Source of the DNA: Chitinophagaceae bacterium
GTDB taxonomy: Bacteria > Bacteroidota > Bacteroidia > Chitinophagales > Chitinophagaceae
Assembly (NCBI GenBank): GCA_020403425.1
Contig: JADBXR010000011.1
Span: 36,632-100,631, forward strand
DNA length: 64,000 bases
Reading direction: 5' to 3'
The notes below the pieces were generated by a model. That model searched no databases. It saw nothing but the letters and a program-made list of their open reading frames with translations, and had not been told where the DNA came from. A program made the translations under genes and the position numbers. Position 1 is the stretch's first letter. Every line of letters begins with the position of its first letter. Of the stretch, positions 41,370-49,680 are shown in pieces.

Positions 41370-42290
41370 TCATTCAATATTCTCCCTCCTGAATTCCTTC
41401 GGCGAACATCCTGTATGTCTTCTGAACGCTGTGCTGAAATTACTGGCGTTTTTATATCCGCAGAGGCGGGCGATCTCTTTGATGCTTTTATAGGAGGCCA
41501 GTTCCTGTTTGGCCAGTTCCATTTTCTGCTGTTCCAGGAAACGGTAGGGACTTGTTTGGAACAGGTGTTTGAAACCTTTCTCCAGGTTTGTTTTGCTGAT
41601 CCCATGAATTTGTGCCAGCCACGGGGTATCGGGTGCGTCGCGGATGTGTTGCTGTATATAATGTTTGACGGCAAAGAGTTGCTGGATATCGGCCAGGCTC
41701 AGTTCGGTTGAACGTGTGCCTCCATACGCCTGCTTCCGTACAATGTCTTTGATCTGCGATAGGCAGGTATGGTGAAACGCTGAGGGCTCGGGTGAATAGG
41801 AAGCCTGGGTTAAAAGCAGACAGGAACGTATCAGGCGACTATTGGCCCGGCCGAGGGTCTGCCAGCTGCCATTGCGTGTCAATGAGCGGTCAGGGGTAGG
41901 GTCCAGGTAATCGATCAGCAGCAAATGCAGGAACTGATCGTTTTTCCATTCAGCCATAATGGTCACTTCATTACCACCGCCAGTCACAAAATGTGCCGGA
42001 TCAAGCTGCAGGGGTGTTTCATTCTCTACCTGTACAATGCATTCACCTGCCAACACAATGCAGAACAAACGGGCAGTTACGGCCCGCCTCAGTTGTAACA
42101 GGTCGCTTGTTTTGAGCGATGCTACCACATACCAGATATCAGCGTTGGCAATGGGCAGGTTTTGCAGCAGGATAGATCGTTTGGCATCGGTCCATACGCT
42201 GGCCCTGGTGCCGGGCAGCCGGTAGGCCAGCAGGTGATCAGGCACCTGTTTCTTGCACACAAGGGGCTTATGGTTCAGGTAGAGCTGCAT
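41370..42290 (-). CDS. AraC-family transcriptional regulator
   Basis: A 306-residue protein with a diverged N-terminal sensor half (about 1-190; no clear cupin histidines). The C-terminal AraC domain is about residues 205-302: ISKTNLEKGFKHLFQTSPYRFL, then IKEIARLCGYKNASNFSTAFRRHTGCSPKEFR. It is divergent from the four-gene signalling cassette, and the 139 bp between them contains the motif shared with the 62-63 kb gene. That makes cross-regulation plausible but unproven. The stop codon is embedded in the end of a repeat tract. Confidence 0.88.
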   Translation of the reverse strand: MQLYLNHKPLVCKKQVPDHLLAYRLPGTRASVWTDAKRSILLQNLPIANADIWYVVASLKTSDLLQLRRAVTARLFCIVLAGECIVQVENETPLQLDPAHFVTGGGNEVTIMAEWKNDQFLHLLLIDYLDPTPDRSLTRNGSWQTLGRANSRLIRSCLLLTQASYSPEPSAFHHTCLSQIKDIVRKQAYGGTRSTELSLADIQQLFAVKHYIQQHIRDAPDTPWLAQIHGISKTNLEKGFKHLFQTSPYRFLEQQKMELAKQELASYKSIKEIARLCGYKNASNFSTAFRRHTGCSPKEFRRENIE

Positions 42291-42348
42291 GGGAAACGAA
42301 CATAAATCTAATCCCCTCCGGTTATGAAGCAGGCTTTTTTGAAAAATA

Positions 42349-42383
42349 GGGTATTTACCACCAGAAATCGCGTATAAATACGC
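42349..42383 (+). promoter_or_regulatory. Regulatory motif shared with the 62.2-63.3 kb gene
   Basis: GGGTATTTACCACC (42349-42362), AGAAATC, then GCGTATAAATACGC (42370-42383), a perfect 6+2+6 palindrome. It lies 46 bp before the chosen start of the small protein gene. A closely similar block with the same spacing precedes the minus-strand gene starting at 63319 (63370-63405), including the flanking AAAAATAG. A NarL-type regulator site is a natural guess, since the operon encodes one. Confidence 0.6.
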
Positions 42384-42429
42384 TATGCAGCATACGATAG
42401 AACCGCTTCTTTTGTCGAAAACAAATCAT

Positions 42430-42762
42430 ATGATACCAAATCAGATCTCTCTGCAGGAAGCCATTGCGCTTACCTCCCGTTACCGCACCACACCGGTTGC
42501 TGATGCGTTCTTTTCAGAACTGTATGATGGTGCTTCTGTACTGGCACTGCTGAACCAGCCGGCATGTCGGTCTTTTCGCGTATATTTAGGACGAAAGCCC
42601 GACCAGCGTATCTGTACCGTGTTAGTAGGCGTTGATGCCAACGGACAGGATATTCTTCCCCCCGCCGGGCCGGCAACCCTTACTGTTGATGAAGGTATTT
42701 TGCTGGAAGAAGCCATTCAATGCCCCCCGATCTGTCCAACACCTTCGCCCTTAAACGGATGA
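42430..42762 (+). CDS. Small soluble protein, first gene of a signalling cassette
   Basis: The 110-residue protein starts at ATG 42430, chosen over ATG 42385 because the homology-like region begins ISLQEAIALTSRYR and the shared motif ends at 42383. It has no signal peptide or membrane segment. Visible features are AFFSELYDGASVLALLNQPACRSFRVYLGR, then VLVGVDANGQDI, and a cysteine-rich tail AIQCPPICPTPSPLNG with two Cys in a CPPxCP motif. I recall similar small proteins recurring in Chitinophagaceae genomes, but know no function. The next gene starts 1 bp after its stop, so the two are translationally coupled. Confidence 0.7.
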   Translation: MIPNQISLQEAIALTSRYRTTPVADAFFSELYDGASVLALLNQPACRSFRVYLGRKPDQRICTVLVGVDANGQDILPPAGPATLTVDEGILLEEAIQCPPICPTPSPLNG

Positions 42763-42763
42763 C

Positions 42764-43417
42764 ATGCGCGAATTCGATATCCTGCTGATATCTGCCTGCT
42801 CTATCCTGTTGCCGCTTATGGCGGCCGCAGGCAGGTACCGGCGTATATCGTATCGCTATGCGCCATTGGTAATGCTATTACTGGCAGGCACGGTGAATGA
42901 ACTCATCAGTTATGCAGCTGCCCACTGGTGGCATAACAACCAGGTGAATGCCAATGGCTATACCCTCATCGAATACCTGCTTCTGCTATGGCAACTGGCA
43001 AGAATGGATGCGCAGGAAAACAAACTGCTTACGGTTGCCGCCCTGAGCGGACTACTCATCTGGCTGATCGATAATGCCTGGTTGCATGGTATTGACCAGG
43101 CCAATGTCTGGTTCCGGATCAGTGCCTCCCTGATCATGGTGTATTTCAGCATGGATACCGTTACCCAATTCATGCTGGGCGGTTCCTCCCATGTTCTGCA
43201 AAAGACTGACCTGGCACTCTGCTTTAGCTTCTTTGTTTACCATACCTATCGCAGCTTCATCCTCCTGTTCAGCTTTTTTGCCAGTCACCCTTTCTCTGTG
43301 ATCAGTCGCCAGTTATGGCTGGCGCTGGCAGTCATCAATATCCTGATTCATATCACCTACACCATCGCCATCCTATGGATCCCCAGACAACCATCGACCT
43401 CAAACAGGTATTCCTGA
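42764..43417 (+). CDS. Multi-pass membrane protein of the signalling cassette
   Basis: A 217-residue protein made mainly of hydrophobic helices, about six or seven: about 5-22, 33-52, 68-82, 90-108, 118-136, 150-170 and 185-207. These include YAPLVMLLLAGTVNELISYA and GYTLIEYLLLLWQLARM. It has no recognised domain and no signal peptide. It is tightly packed between the small soluble protein and the histidine kinase (the kinase gene overlaps its 3' end), which suggests it is the sensing or anchoring partner of the kinase. I do not recognise a named family; a 7TM-type sensor is an inference from topology and position. Confidence 0.75.
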   Translation: MREFDILLISACSILLPLMAAAGRYRRISYRYAPLVMLLLAGTVNELISYAAAHWWHNNQVNANGYTLIEYLLLLWQLARMDAQENKLLTVAALSGLLIWLIDNAWLHGIDQANVWFRISASLIMVYFSMDTVTQFMLGGSSHVLQKTDLALCFSFFVYHTYRSFILLFSFFASHPFSVISRQLWLALAVINILIHITYTIAILWIPRQPSTSNRYS

Positions 43418-44136
43418 CCAGTCTTGCCTTCATGAGTATACTGTTGCTCATCGTGCTGGTCACCCTGATCCGCCGGTTCCGACAGCGCCTGCAGCAATAC
43501 CAACTGCAACTGGCCCGTGAAGTGGAACTGATCGATGCGGAACGCAGAAGGATACACACCGACCTGCACGATGAGCTGGGTACAGGTCTGGCCGGTATCA
43601 GCCTGCTGGCCCAACAGGTGCAGACCCATAATGCCGCCCGGATCGCTAACAAGATCTATCGCCAGACCCATGCGCTCCAAACCAAGATCAAGGAGATCGC
43701 GTACAATTTTGTGCCGGTCATTCTGGAAACACGCGGACTGTCCATTGCCATACAGGATTATGTGCAGGAGATCGCCAGTGACCATCCTGTAACCATCACC
43801 GCCGATATCCATATCGCGGATCAGTTGTACGCCCTTCCCAAATCGGTGCACCTGTATCGTCTGCTGCGTGAACTGCTGACAAATGCCCTGAAACATGCCC
43901 GTTGCAACCGTATCTGCCTGCGGCTGAGTGAGGATGCAAGATCCGCCAACCTTTTCCTCTCAGATAATGGTATCGGTTTCCTGCCCGAGCAGCCGGCCAC
44001 CTGGCTCAAGGGTACAGGGTTATCGCATATACGGTCCAGGGCAAATATTCTCAAAGCGCGTATGTCCATCCGTTCCGCACCCGGCGCCGGAACGGAAGTG
44101 TCCATGATCATACCCTTACAATCGCTGCGGTCATGA
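43375..44136 (+). CDS. NarL-type sensor histidine kinase (HisKA_3/HATPase)
   Basis: A 253-residue kinase with one N-terminal membrane segment (about 11-32) and a short coiled region. The dimerisation/phosphoacceptor helix is ERRRIHTDLHDELGTGLAGIS, where His65 of LHDELG is the likely phosphorylated residue. The ATP-binding domain has RLLRELLTNALKHA (N box), LFLSDNGIGF (G1) and GTGLSHIRSRA (G2). There is no periplasmic sensor domain, so input probably comes from the preceding membrane protein. The start at ATG 43375 keeps the full membrane helix and overlaps the previous gene by 43 bp; ATG 43429 is an alternative. It overlaps the response regulator gene by 4 bp (ATGA). Confidence 0.87.
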   Translation: MDPQTTIDLKQVFLTSLAFMSILLLIVLVTLIRRFRQRLQQYQLQLAREVELIDAERRRIHTDLHDELGTGLAGISLLAQQVQTHNAARIANKIYRQTHALQTKIKEIAYNFVPVILETRGLSIAIQDYVQEIASDHPVTITADIHIADQLYALPKSVHLYRLLRELLTNALKHARCNRICLRLSEDARSANLFLSDNGIGFLPEQPATWLKGTGLSHIRSRANILKARMSIRSAPGAGTEVSMIIPLQSLRS

Positions 44137-44810
44137 ACAGGTCTCCCATCCGGATCCTGCTGGCAGATGACCATGAACTGTACCTGGATGGTCTGAAAGG
44201 CCTGTTCCTGACACAGCAGGTCTACGAAGTGGTGGCCGAAGCGCAGAATGGTATTGAACTGGTGAAAATGGCCAAATTGTACCAGCCACAGATCGTACTC
44301 ACCGACCTGCGCATGCCCCTGCTCAGCGGTGCAAAGGCCATCAATAAGATCACACAGGCAAGTCCCACCTGTAAATGCCTGGTGCTGACCAATTATGAGA
44401 ACGATCTCTCCGTTATTGAGGCCCTGGAAGCGGGAGCCAGCGGTTATATCACCAAGAATATGCCGAAACAGCAACTCTTTACCGCACTGGATCAGATCAG
44501 CCGCGGATATCCCTATTTCTGCCAGGCCACCAATGCCAAAATGATCCGGCTGATCGGCAGAAGCAACTATAACCCCTTTTCCCATAAATATTCACCCAAG
44601 TTCACAGATCACGAAAAGACCATCATTTACCTCATCTGCCTCCAGAAAAGCAATCAGGAGATAGCCCGAATTCTGTCCCTCAGCCCCCGCACAGTCGAGA
44701 ACCGACGCGCCCGCATCTACCAAAAAATGTCCGTAAAGACCTCCGCCGGAGTAGCCATCTATGCCATTAAAAATGACCTGGTAACGTTGAATGATCTCGA
44801 AGATCAATGA
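44133..44810 (+). CDS. NarL/FixJ-family response regulator
   Basis: A 225-residue regulator with a receiver domain (acidic pair Asp12-Asp13, phosphoacceptor Asp58 in VLTDLRMP, Lys in GYITKNMP). The C-terminal LuxR-type helix-turn-helix is at about 155-218 (NQEIARILSLSPRTVENRRARIYQKM). It is the cognate partner of the kinase encoded just upstream. The likely target is the motif at 42349-42383 before its own operon and its match near 63.4 kb. Its last codon and stop (CAA TGA) are already part of the octamer repeat word CAATGAGTGAATGAG. Confidence 0.93.
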   Translation: MNRSPIRILLADDHELYLDGLKGLFLTQQVYEVVAEAQNGIELVKMAKLYQPQIVLTDLRMPLLSGAKAINKITQASPTCKCLVLTNYENDLSVIEALEAGASGYITKNMPKQQLFTALDQISRGYPYFCQATNAKMIRLIGRSNYNPFSHKYSPKFTDHEKTIIYLICLQKSNQEIARILSLSPRTVENRRARIYQKMSVKTSAGVAIYAIKNDLVTLNDLEDQ

Positions 44811-45470
44811 GTGAATGAGTGGATGAGTGGATGAGTGAATGATTTAATTCGATGGCATGTCAAAAGCAGGTATTCCAATACAATACGCAGTTGAACAGAC
44901 GAACAGATGAGCAAGGAACAGACGAGTGTTCAAGTTGGGCCTATAACTCTGCGGTGAAGAGGAAGAATGAGTGAATGAGTGGATGATAGAATGAGTGAAT
45001 GATTTAATTCTGCTCACTTGTAAAAGGTAGTATTACAAAGAGAAATGCCAACACCTTCAATCTGCCAAATGCCAAGAGCGATGAGCTTCGAGCTGTGAGT
45101 AATGAATAGTGGTGAGTAATAAACGGGCAACTGTAAATCCACTAATTCGTTTTTTACCAAAGACTAAAGACCAAAAGCTAATGCGCCAAAAGCAATGAGT
45201 GAAGAGGAAGAATGAGTGAATGAGTGGATGATAGAATGAGTGAATGTTTTGATCCTGCTCGCTTGGTAAAGGCAGGCATCAAAAGGGATATGCAAACACC
45301 TCAGACCTGCCGCAGGCGGGTGGATACTAACTAAATAACTGCTTCCCCGATCTGCTCCTAATTAACCAAAGACTAAATCGTAGCGAAGCGAAGATCACGC
45401 TGAAAGCGGGAGACCAACCCCCTACTCCCTATTCACCACTCACCATTGCCCATTCTATCATTTTCTTCTT
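44805..45470. repeat. Inverted-orientation mosaic repeats, about three composite copies
   Basis: These are reverse-complement copies of the units at 38124-38880. Each begins with GAATGAGT/GGATGAGT octamers, then GATTTAATTC or GTTTTGATCCTGCTCGCTTG, then a TACC/CAAAAG stretch (copies at about 44805, 44965 and 45195). The tract also carries ACAGATGAGCAAGGAACAG, matching 38762-38781 inverted. It holds AAAGACT/AAAGACC heptamers (45160-45175) and GATCACGCTGAAAGCGGGAG, and ends with ACTCCCT, ACTCACC, CCATTGC and CCATTCT heptamers. No gene is supported in this gap of about 680 bp. Confidence 0.85.
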
Positions 45471-45487
45471 AAAGGCTTATAGCTTTA

Positions 45488-45649
45488 TTAGAGTCTAATA
45501 TCTGCGGCTTGCTTTTTAATAACCTTGCCATTGTCTGAAATGATGAGGTATGAGTTTTCCAGGCGCTTTTTTGAGACCAATTTCTTGAGAGCCAACTTCG
45601 ATCCTTCAAGAATCTTAGCCTTTATCTCAGATGTTTTTGTTGCTTGCAT
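45488..45649 (-). CDS. Small basic protein overlapping the zeta-toxin gene end
   Basis: A 53-residue protein from ATG 45649, reading MQATKTSEIKAKILEGSK and LISDNGKVIKKQAADIRL near the end; it is rich in Lys. It overlaps the 3' end of the zeta-toxin-like gene by 23 bp in another frame, so the two are translationally coupled. A longer in-frame start at 45718 would overlap the toxin by 92 bp and is less likely. The size, basic nature and coupling would suit an antitoxin or accessory partner, though it is not like the known epsilon antitoxin. Function is inferred from position only. Confidence 0.55.
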   Translation of the reverse strand: MQATKTSEIKAKILEGSKLALKKLVSKKRLENSYLIISDNGKVIKKQAADIRL

Positions 45650-46265
45650 AATCCTGAATTTTGGACCACTTTTCTTTGTTGTAAATAGTGGGTTCTGCGT
45701 TTTCTCTGGTTTCGGCAATTACTTCCTGCATGGGAATAGAATTGTCGATAAAAAGCCAGTAATTGACAACGTTTTGATACAAAGTAAAGAAATTTTTCAA
45801 ACCAGCTACATATCTACGTTTAATTGTCTCAATTTGAATATTATGTCCACCTTCCTTAACGCGCTGCTTGACCCGTTCAATGGCCAATTCTACTGAATCC
45901 AGCCAAAAGAAGGTTAGGCAAACCTGATACCCCTTTTTTTGAGCTGTTTTGCAGAGAGGAACAAAACTTCTGGTTGCCAGTGTTGTTTCAAACGCGAAAT
46001 CTTGCTTTTGATTAATTAGTTCATTAATCCGAGATAACATAATTCTGCCAGCTTCAATAGATACTTTTTCAGGCTGAAAAGGGGAAAGTCCTCTCGCAAT
46101 TTCATCTGCGTTTACAAATTCTTTAATATTAAGTAACTCCGGAAGAACTGTAAAAGAGGCGGTAGTTTTCCCGGCGCCGTTACATCCTGCTATGATGAAT
46201 AGGGTAGGCAATTTTTTATCTAATATAAGAATTTGAAGTGAAATTTCGATACGTAAAATAGCCAA
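45627..46265 (-). CDS. Zeta-toxin-family P-loop kinase
   Basis: A 212-residue protein of the zeta toxin/UDP-GlcNAc kinase-like family. The Walker A motif is AGCNGAGKTT (26-35), followed by FVNADEIARGLSPF and AFETTLATRSFVPL, which fits the substrate/arginine region of zeta enzymes, and later TIKRRYVAGLKNFF. Known zeta toxins phosphorylate UDP-N-acetylglucosamine and block wall synthesis, but many chromosomal members in Bacteroidota are uncharacterised. The only start codon available before the P-loop is TTG at 46265; an in-frame TAG lies 12 bp upstream, so the N-terminus may be damaged or use a rare start. Repeat tracts flank the module. Confidence 0.8.
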   Translation of the reverse strand: MAILRIEISLQILILDKKLPTLFIIAGCNGAGKTTASFTVLPELLNIKEFVNADEIARGLSPFQPEKVSIEAGRIMLSRINELINQKQDFAFETTLATRSFVPLCKTAQKKGYQVCLTFFWLDSVELAIERVKQRVKEGGHNIQIETIKRRYVAGLKNFFTLYQNVVNYWLFIDNSIPMQEVIAETRENAEPTIYNKEKWSKIQDYASNKNI

Positions 46266-46339
46266 TACAGATTCCTATGCCCAATCCTTATTTTGTTCGG
46301 TTGTTGTTTGACTTTTGCGCTTCTCCTTATAACGCTCTC

Positions 46340-46690
46340 CCCGGCTCTGCGCCAAAAGCAATGAGTGAAGAGGAAGAATGAGTGAATGAGTGCATGATAG
46401 AATGAGTGAATGTTTTGATCCTGCTCGCTTGTTAAGGCTGTATCAGAAAGAGAAATACCAATACCTCAAACCTGCCGTAGGCGGGTGTATACTAACTAAA
46501 TACCTGCTTCCCCGATCTGCTCCTGATAAGCCAAATCCCGGCAAAACGAAGATCACGCTGAAAGCGTGAGACCAACTCCCTACTCACCACTCACCACTCA
46601 CGATTGCCCATTCACCATTGCCCATTCACCATTGCCCATTCACCATTGCCCATTCACTCAAACACTCATTCACTCATTCACTCATTAATC
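46340..46690. repeat. Inverted-orientation composite mosaic repeat
   Basis: This is one full composite copy: GCAATGAGTG-GAAGAGGAAG, GAATGAGT octamers, GTTTTGATCCTGCTCGCTTG, AGAAATACCAATACCTC and CTGCCGTAGGCGG. It continues with CTAAATACCTGCTTCCCCGA, GATCACGCTGAAAGCGTGAG, ACTCACC heptamers, five alternating CCATTGC/CCATTCA heptamers (46604-46652) and ATTCACTC octamers. It closely parallels 45195-45465. No gene is seen between 46266 and 46748. Confidence 0.85.
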
Positions 46691-46748
46691 CTCGTCCCTC
46701 ATACAAAAAACCGCATCCCTCATAATTACCCGCTTCTAATTTGGCCTC

Positions 46749-47177
46749 ATGAAAAAAGCCATCCTACTGATGATCCGGTTGCTGTTGATCTGGCTGTATA
46801 GTTATGTGGCATTCAGCAAATGGTTTGCTTTTCAGCGGTTTGTGCATGATATGCATAACCAGCCCTTTGCCCGCTGGTTGGCGGATACATTGATAGGGGT
46901 GTTGCCACCGCTGGAGCTGGCCGTTGCGGTGTTGTTGCTTTTTCCGAGGCTGGTAACATGGGGGTTCCGGTTATCGGTGCTGTTGATGGGGGCATTTACC
47001 TTGTATGTGGGCGCCGTGTTGCTGCATTTGTTTGACCGGGTACCCTGTGCCTGTGGCGGTTTCCTGAGTGGTTTGGGTTGGGGGCAGCACGGGGCGGTAA
47101 ACCTGGTATTGTTGGGGGTATCGGTGGCAGGGTGGTACCTGCATAAAAACAGAGAAATGAAAGAGATGCATGCATAA
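46749..47177 (+). CDS. MauE/DoxX-like membrane protein
   Basis: A 142-residue inner-membrane protein with four hydrophobic segments (about 7-22, 45-66, 72-95, 115-132). The motif RVPCACGGFLSGLGWGQH, a Cys-Ala-Cys pair at the membrane surface, is typical of MauE/DoxX-like proteins of Bacteroidota. MauE-type proteins are thought to take part in disulfide or redox handling of exported proteins. Here the following small exported protein has two cysteines and could be the substrate or a co-factor. The pair starts after a repeat tract and ends at a strong terminator. Confidence 0.75.
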   Translation: MKKAILLMIRLLLIWLYSYVAFSKWFAFQRFVHDMHNQPFARWLADTLIGVLPPLELAVAVLLLFPRLVTWGFRLSVLLMGAFTLYVGAVLLHLFDRVPCACGGFLSGLGWGQHGAVNLVLLGVSVAGWYLHKNREMKEMHA

Positions 47178-47237
47178 CAGGGGTAAGCCGAAAACCTGTA
47201 ACAGAGTAGGCAATCATTGTTCACTAAAAACCATTTT

Positions 47238-47492
47238 ATGAAAAAGTATGTAACAGGGTTATTTGCTGTGGTACTTGCCATTTCTGCAAGTGCTTTTACA
47301 AGTGGTCATACTATCCTGGGTTCTTATTACAGGGATGGTAATACCATTGTTCCCATCACCCAGAATGGATTCTGTGATGTGGGAACGAATTTCTGCACCT
47401 ATGACCTGATTCCCGGCCGTGAAGACAATGGGGATCCTGCTAATTATGAAGGTGTGGGCACGGAAGACAAACAGTGGGTGCCTCTGCCATAA
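47238..47492 (+). CDS. Small exported protein, DUF6520-like
   Basis: An 84-residue product from ATG 47238 (a TTG 21 bases earlier is rejected). The signal peptide MKKYVTGLFAVVLAISASAF is followed by a short secreted part with two cysteines (NGFCDVGTNFCTYDL) and an acidic tail. It resembles the DUF6520 family of short Bacteroidota exported proteins often found beside MauE-like membrane proteins. The assignment is from recall and moderate. It lies 60 bp after the membrane protein gene, with a terminator 25 bp after its stop. Confidence 0.6.
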   Translation: MKKYVTGLFAVVLAISASAFTSGHTILGSYYRDGNTIVPITQNGFCDVGTNFCTYDLIPGREDNGDPANYEGVGTEDKQWVPLP

Positions 47493-47516
47493 GGAGGTTA
47501 GTAGTTAACCAGTAAA

Positions 47517-47556
47517 AAGAGGCTGGCTCATATTTTTGAGCCAGCCTCTTCTATAG
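47517..47556 (+). terminator. Strong intrinsic terminator
   Basis: AAGAGGCTGGCTCA (47517-47530), loop TATTTT, TGAGCCAGCCTCTT (47537-47550): a perfect 14-bp stem ending in TT-CT. It closes the MauE-like/DUF6520-like unit. Confidence 0.85.
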
Positions 47557-47574
47557 GGCGCTTGATGGAGCAGT

Positions 47575-48130
47575 GTTGTCATCAAACGATTCCCAGAACA
47601 CGCCGGGCTAAAGCCCTGATTCATGCTGCTATTGATCACTTCTGCCCCCCGGATTAAAAGCCGTGGCTATGAATGACCTGTAGCGATGGGGAACAATAAT
47701 CTTTGGCCATGGTATAGCATATATAGTTGTCAACCCCGGCTTTTAAGCCGGGGACAGAAGAACAGAAAAGAGAACGGGCTTTAGCCCTGACCGACCTCCC
47801 TCTTTTTTGCAGGCTGTGTTGCTAAGCGTCCTTGGACTAAAGCCCTGATTCCTTCTTCGTTTTGATCCCCGGCTTGAAAGCCTGGGCTATGAATGACCTG
47901 TAGCGATGGGGAACAATAATCATTGGCCATGGTATAGCATATATAGTTGTCAACCCCGGCTTTTAAGCCGGGGACAGAAGAACAGCAAAGAAAACGGGCT
48001 TTAGCCCTGACCGACCTCCCTCTTTTTTGCAGGCTGCGTTGCTAAGCGTGCTTGGGCTAAAGCCCTGATTCCTTCTTCGTTTTGATCCCCGGCTTAAAAG
48101 CCGGGGTTGTGAAATAGTCCATAGAGATGG
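47575..48130. repeat. Tandem 220-bp duplication rich in hairpins
   Basis: Two near-identical copies with period exactly 220 bp: ATGAATGACCTGTAGCGATG begins at 47669 and again at 47889. A diverged third start (GTGAAATAGTCCATAGAGAT) is near 48109. Each copy holds the 20-bp palindrome CCCCGGCTTTTAAGCCGGGG (47734-47753 and 47954-47973), GGGCTTTAGCCC and a GGGCTAAAGCCC. The copies differ by only a few bases. No coding gene is supported between 47493 and 48189. Confidence 0.85.
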
Positions 48131-48189
48131 CGATCACCAACCATCCATTCCAACCATGAGTGTTTACACATACCCCGCCTCATTCTTTG

Positions 48190-49647
48190 CTACTGGCTGG
48201 ATGCCTCTTGCAGCAATGACAATAATTTTTCTTTATCCCATACAGCAGTGGTGTTATGATAAATATTTCCATTTTTATCCAGCAGGATCGATTTTGGATA
48301 AGAACTGACCGCATACCAATTGATGACGGGGTGTTCTCTACCCATGGTACCTGTTCTTAGGTTGATGGCTTTGGTGGAAGTGTAGTTGTCGTCAGCTATA
48401 CTCTTCAGCCAGGTCTCTTTATCCGTATCAACGGAGATACTAATGAAGACCATCGATGTATCCTTACTGAAGACCTCTTCTATTGATTTTAGTGTTTTTT
48501 TATAGAACATTACACAGCCGCTGCAACCCGTAAACCAAAAATCCAGGAATACATTTTTCCCCTTAAACTCAGATAGGGTGCGGAATCGGCCATTGCTGTC
48601 CTCCAGCATAAAATTATAGGCAGGCGCGCCCCTGGTTAAGCGGTTTTGTATGGTGAGTAATGGCGCTTTGTAAGCGGGTGTTTTGACTGCCTGTATGGCC
48701 ACTGCCAGCACAGAATCCGCATCAGGCATATGGTCGAAATTATCGACCAGGTATACGGCCCATAGTTTGTCCCTGAGTACACCCTTGAAATTTTCCTCGA
48801 ACCGTTTGCCAACGGAACCTGTATCCGTTTGCCGTTGGGTGGCCATTGTCATCTGAACGATTCCTATTGGATAGTTTTTAGATTTGGCGAGATAGGCATC
48901 AGGGATCGGTATATGGGTATTGTTCACACGTTCAGTCAGCAGGTTGCATAGCCGATTCAGATCGCTTTGCTCCCCATTGCCACTACCCTTCAGCTTGATA
49001 TCTATTTCTGTGGATCTAAAGCGTTGGAATTTTCGTTCAATGCTTTTCCCCAATAGGTCCGCCTGCAGCTGTAGCCATACTTTTTCGGATAGCTGGGTTT
49101 TATATTCCTCCAGCAACTGTATTTGCCTGGCTAAAAACGTATCGATCAGGTTGAACCCCTTGTGCAGATAGTCCAGGTATTTTTTATTCTTCCAATCGTT
49201 GTATATGGAGCGGTCAAAGGGCCGTCGGTTATCCCAGTAATAGGTCAGGGTATCCGATCGGTACTGGAAGGCATATTTGGCAGACCCTTTTCCGGTAACC
49301 TGCACTTGTTTTTTACTGCCGATCTCCAGCATGATATTATCCCCCGGTTCTGCCAGGTAGAATCTCAGCGCTGGTATTGGGTTCTTGTGTGAGTTTTTGA
49401 TGGAATAGAGTGAAAAGTATACCGGGTTGTTGATGCTATCTAATTGAATCGAAAAAGTCCCCGATTGACAGGGTGCACTGAATGATCGGTATGGTGTGAC
49501 CATGGCCCTGGTTTCATTGAAGAAATGATCCCATACATACACGGTAACGCTGTCTGCATTGTCTGGTAATTGCCCGGAAAGGGTTACTGTCTGCCCGGTA
49601 CCAGCTACGGTACAGAGGATAGCCGCTATTAATACATATTTTTTCAT
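48190..49647 (-). CDS. TlpA-family thioredoxin-like protein (exported)
   Basis: A 485-residue protein with a signal peptide (MKKYVLIAAILCTVAGTGQ), a beta-rich N-terminal region (DUF4369-like position) and a long helical middle. The C-terminal TlpA/AhpC-type thioredoxin domain has GKNVFLDFWFTGCSGCVMFYKKTL, where CxxC is the redox site, and later SSYPKSILLDKNGNIYHNT. It is the third gene of the SusC-SusD-TlpA operon, a frequent order in Chitinophagaceae. It acts in the periplasm, probably reducing or isomerising disulfides or handling the redox state of the imported compound. It lies 33 bp after SusD. Confidence 0.87.
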   Translation of the reverse strand: MKKYVLIAAILCTVAGTGQTVTLSGQLPDNADSVTVYVWDHFFNETRAMVTPYRSFSAPCQSGTFSIQLDSINNPVYFSLYSIKNSHKNPIPALRFYLAEPGDNIMLEIGSKKQVQVTGKGSAKYAFQYRSDTLTYYWDNRRPFDRSIYNDWKNKKYLDYLHKGFNLIDTFLARQIQLLEEYKTQLSEKVWLQLQADLLGKSIERKFQRFRSTEIDIKLKGSGNGEQSDLNRLCNLLTERVNNTHIPIPDAYLAKSKNYPIGIVQMTMATQRQTDTGSVGKRFEENFKGVLRDKLWAVYLVDNFDHMPDADSVLAVAIQAVKTPAYKAPLLTIQNRLTRGAPAYNFMLEDSNGRFRTLSEFKGKNVFLDFWFTGCSGCVMFYKKTLKSIEEVFSKDTSMVFISISVDTDKETWLKSIADDNYTSTKAINLRTGTMGREHPVINWYAVSSYPKSILLDKNGNIYHNTTAVWDKEKLLSLLQEASSQ

Positions 49648-49680
49648 GAACGAATGTTTTGAGGTGATGGAAAACTTCTG

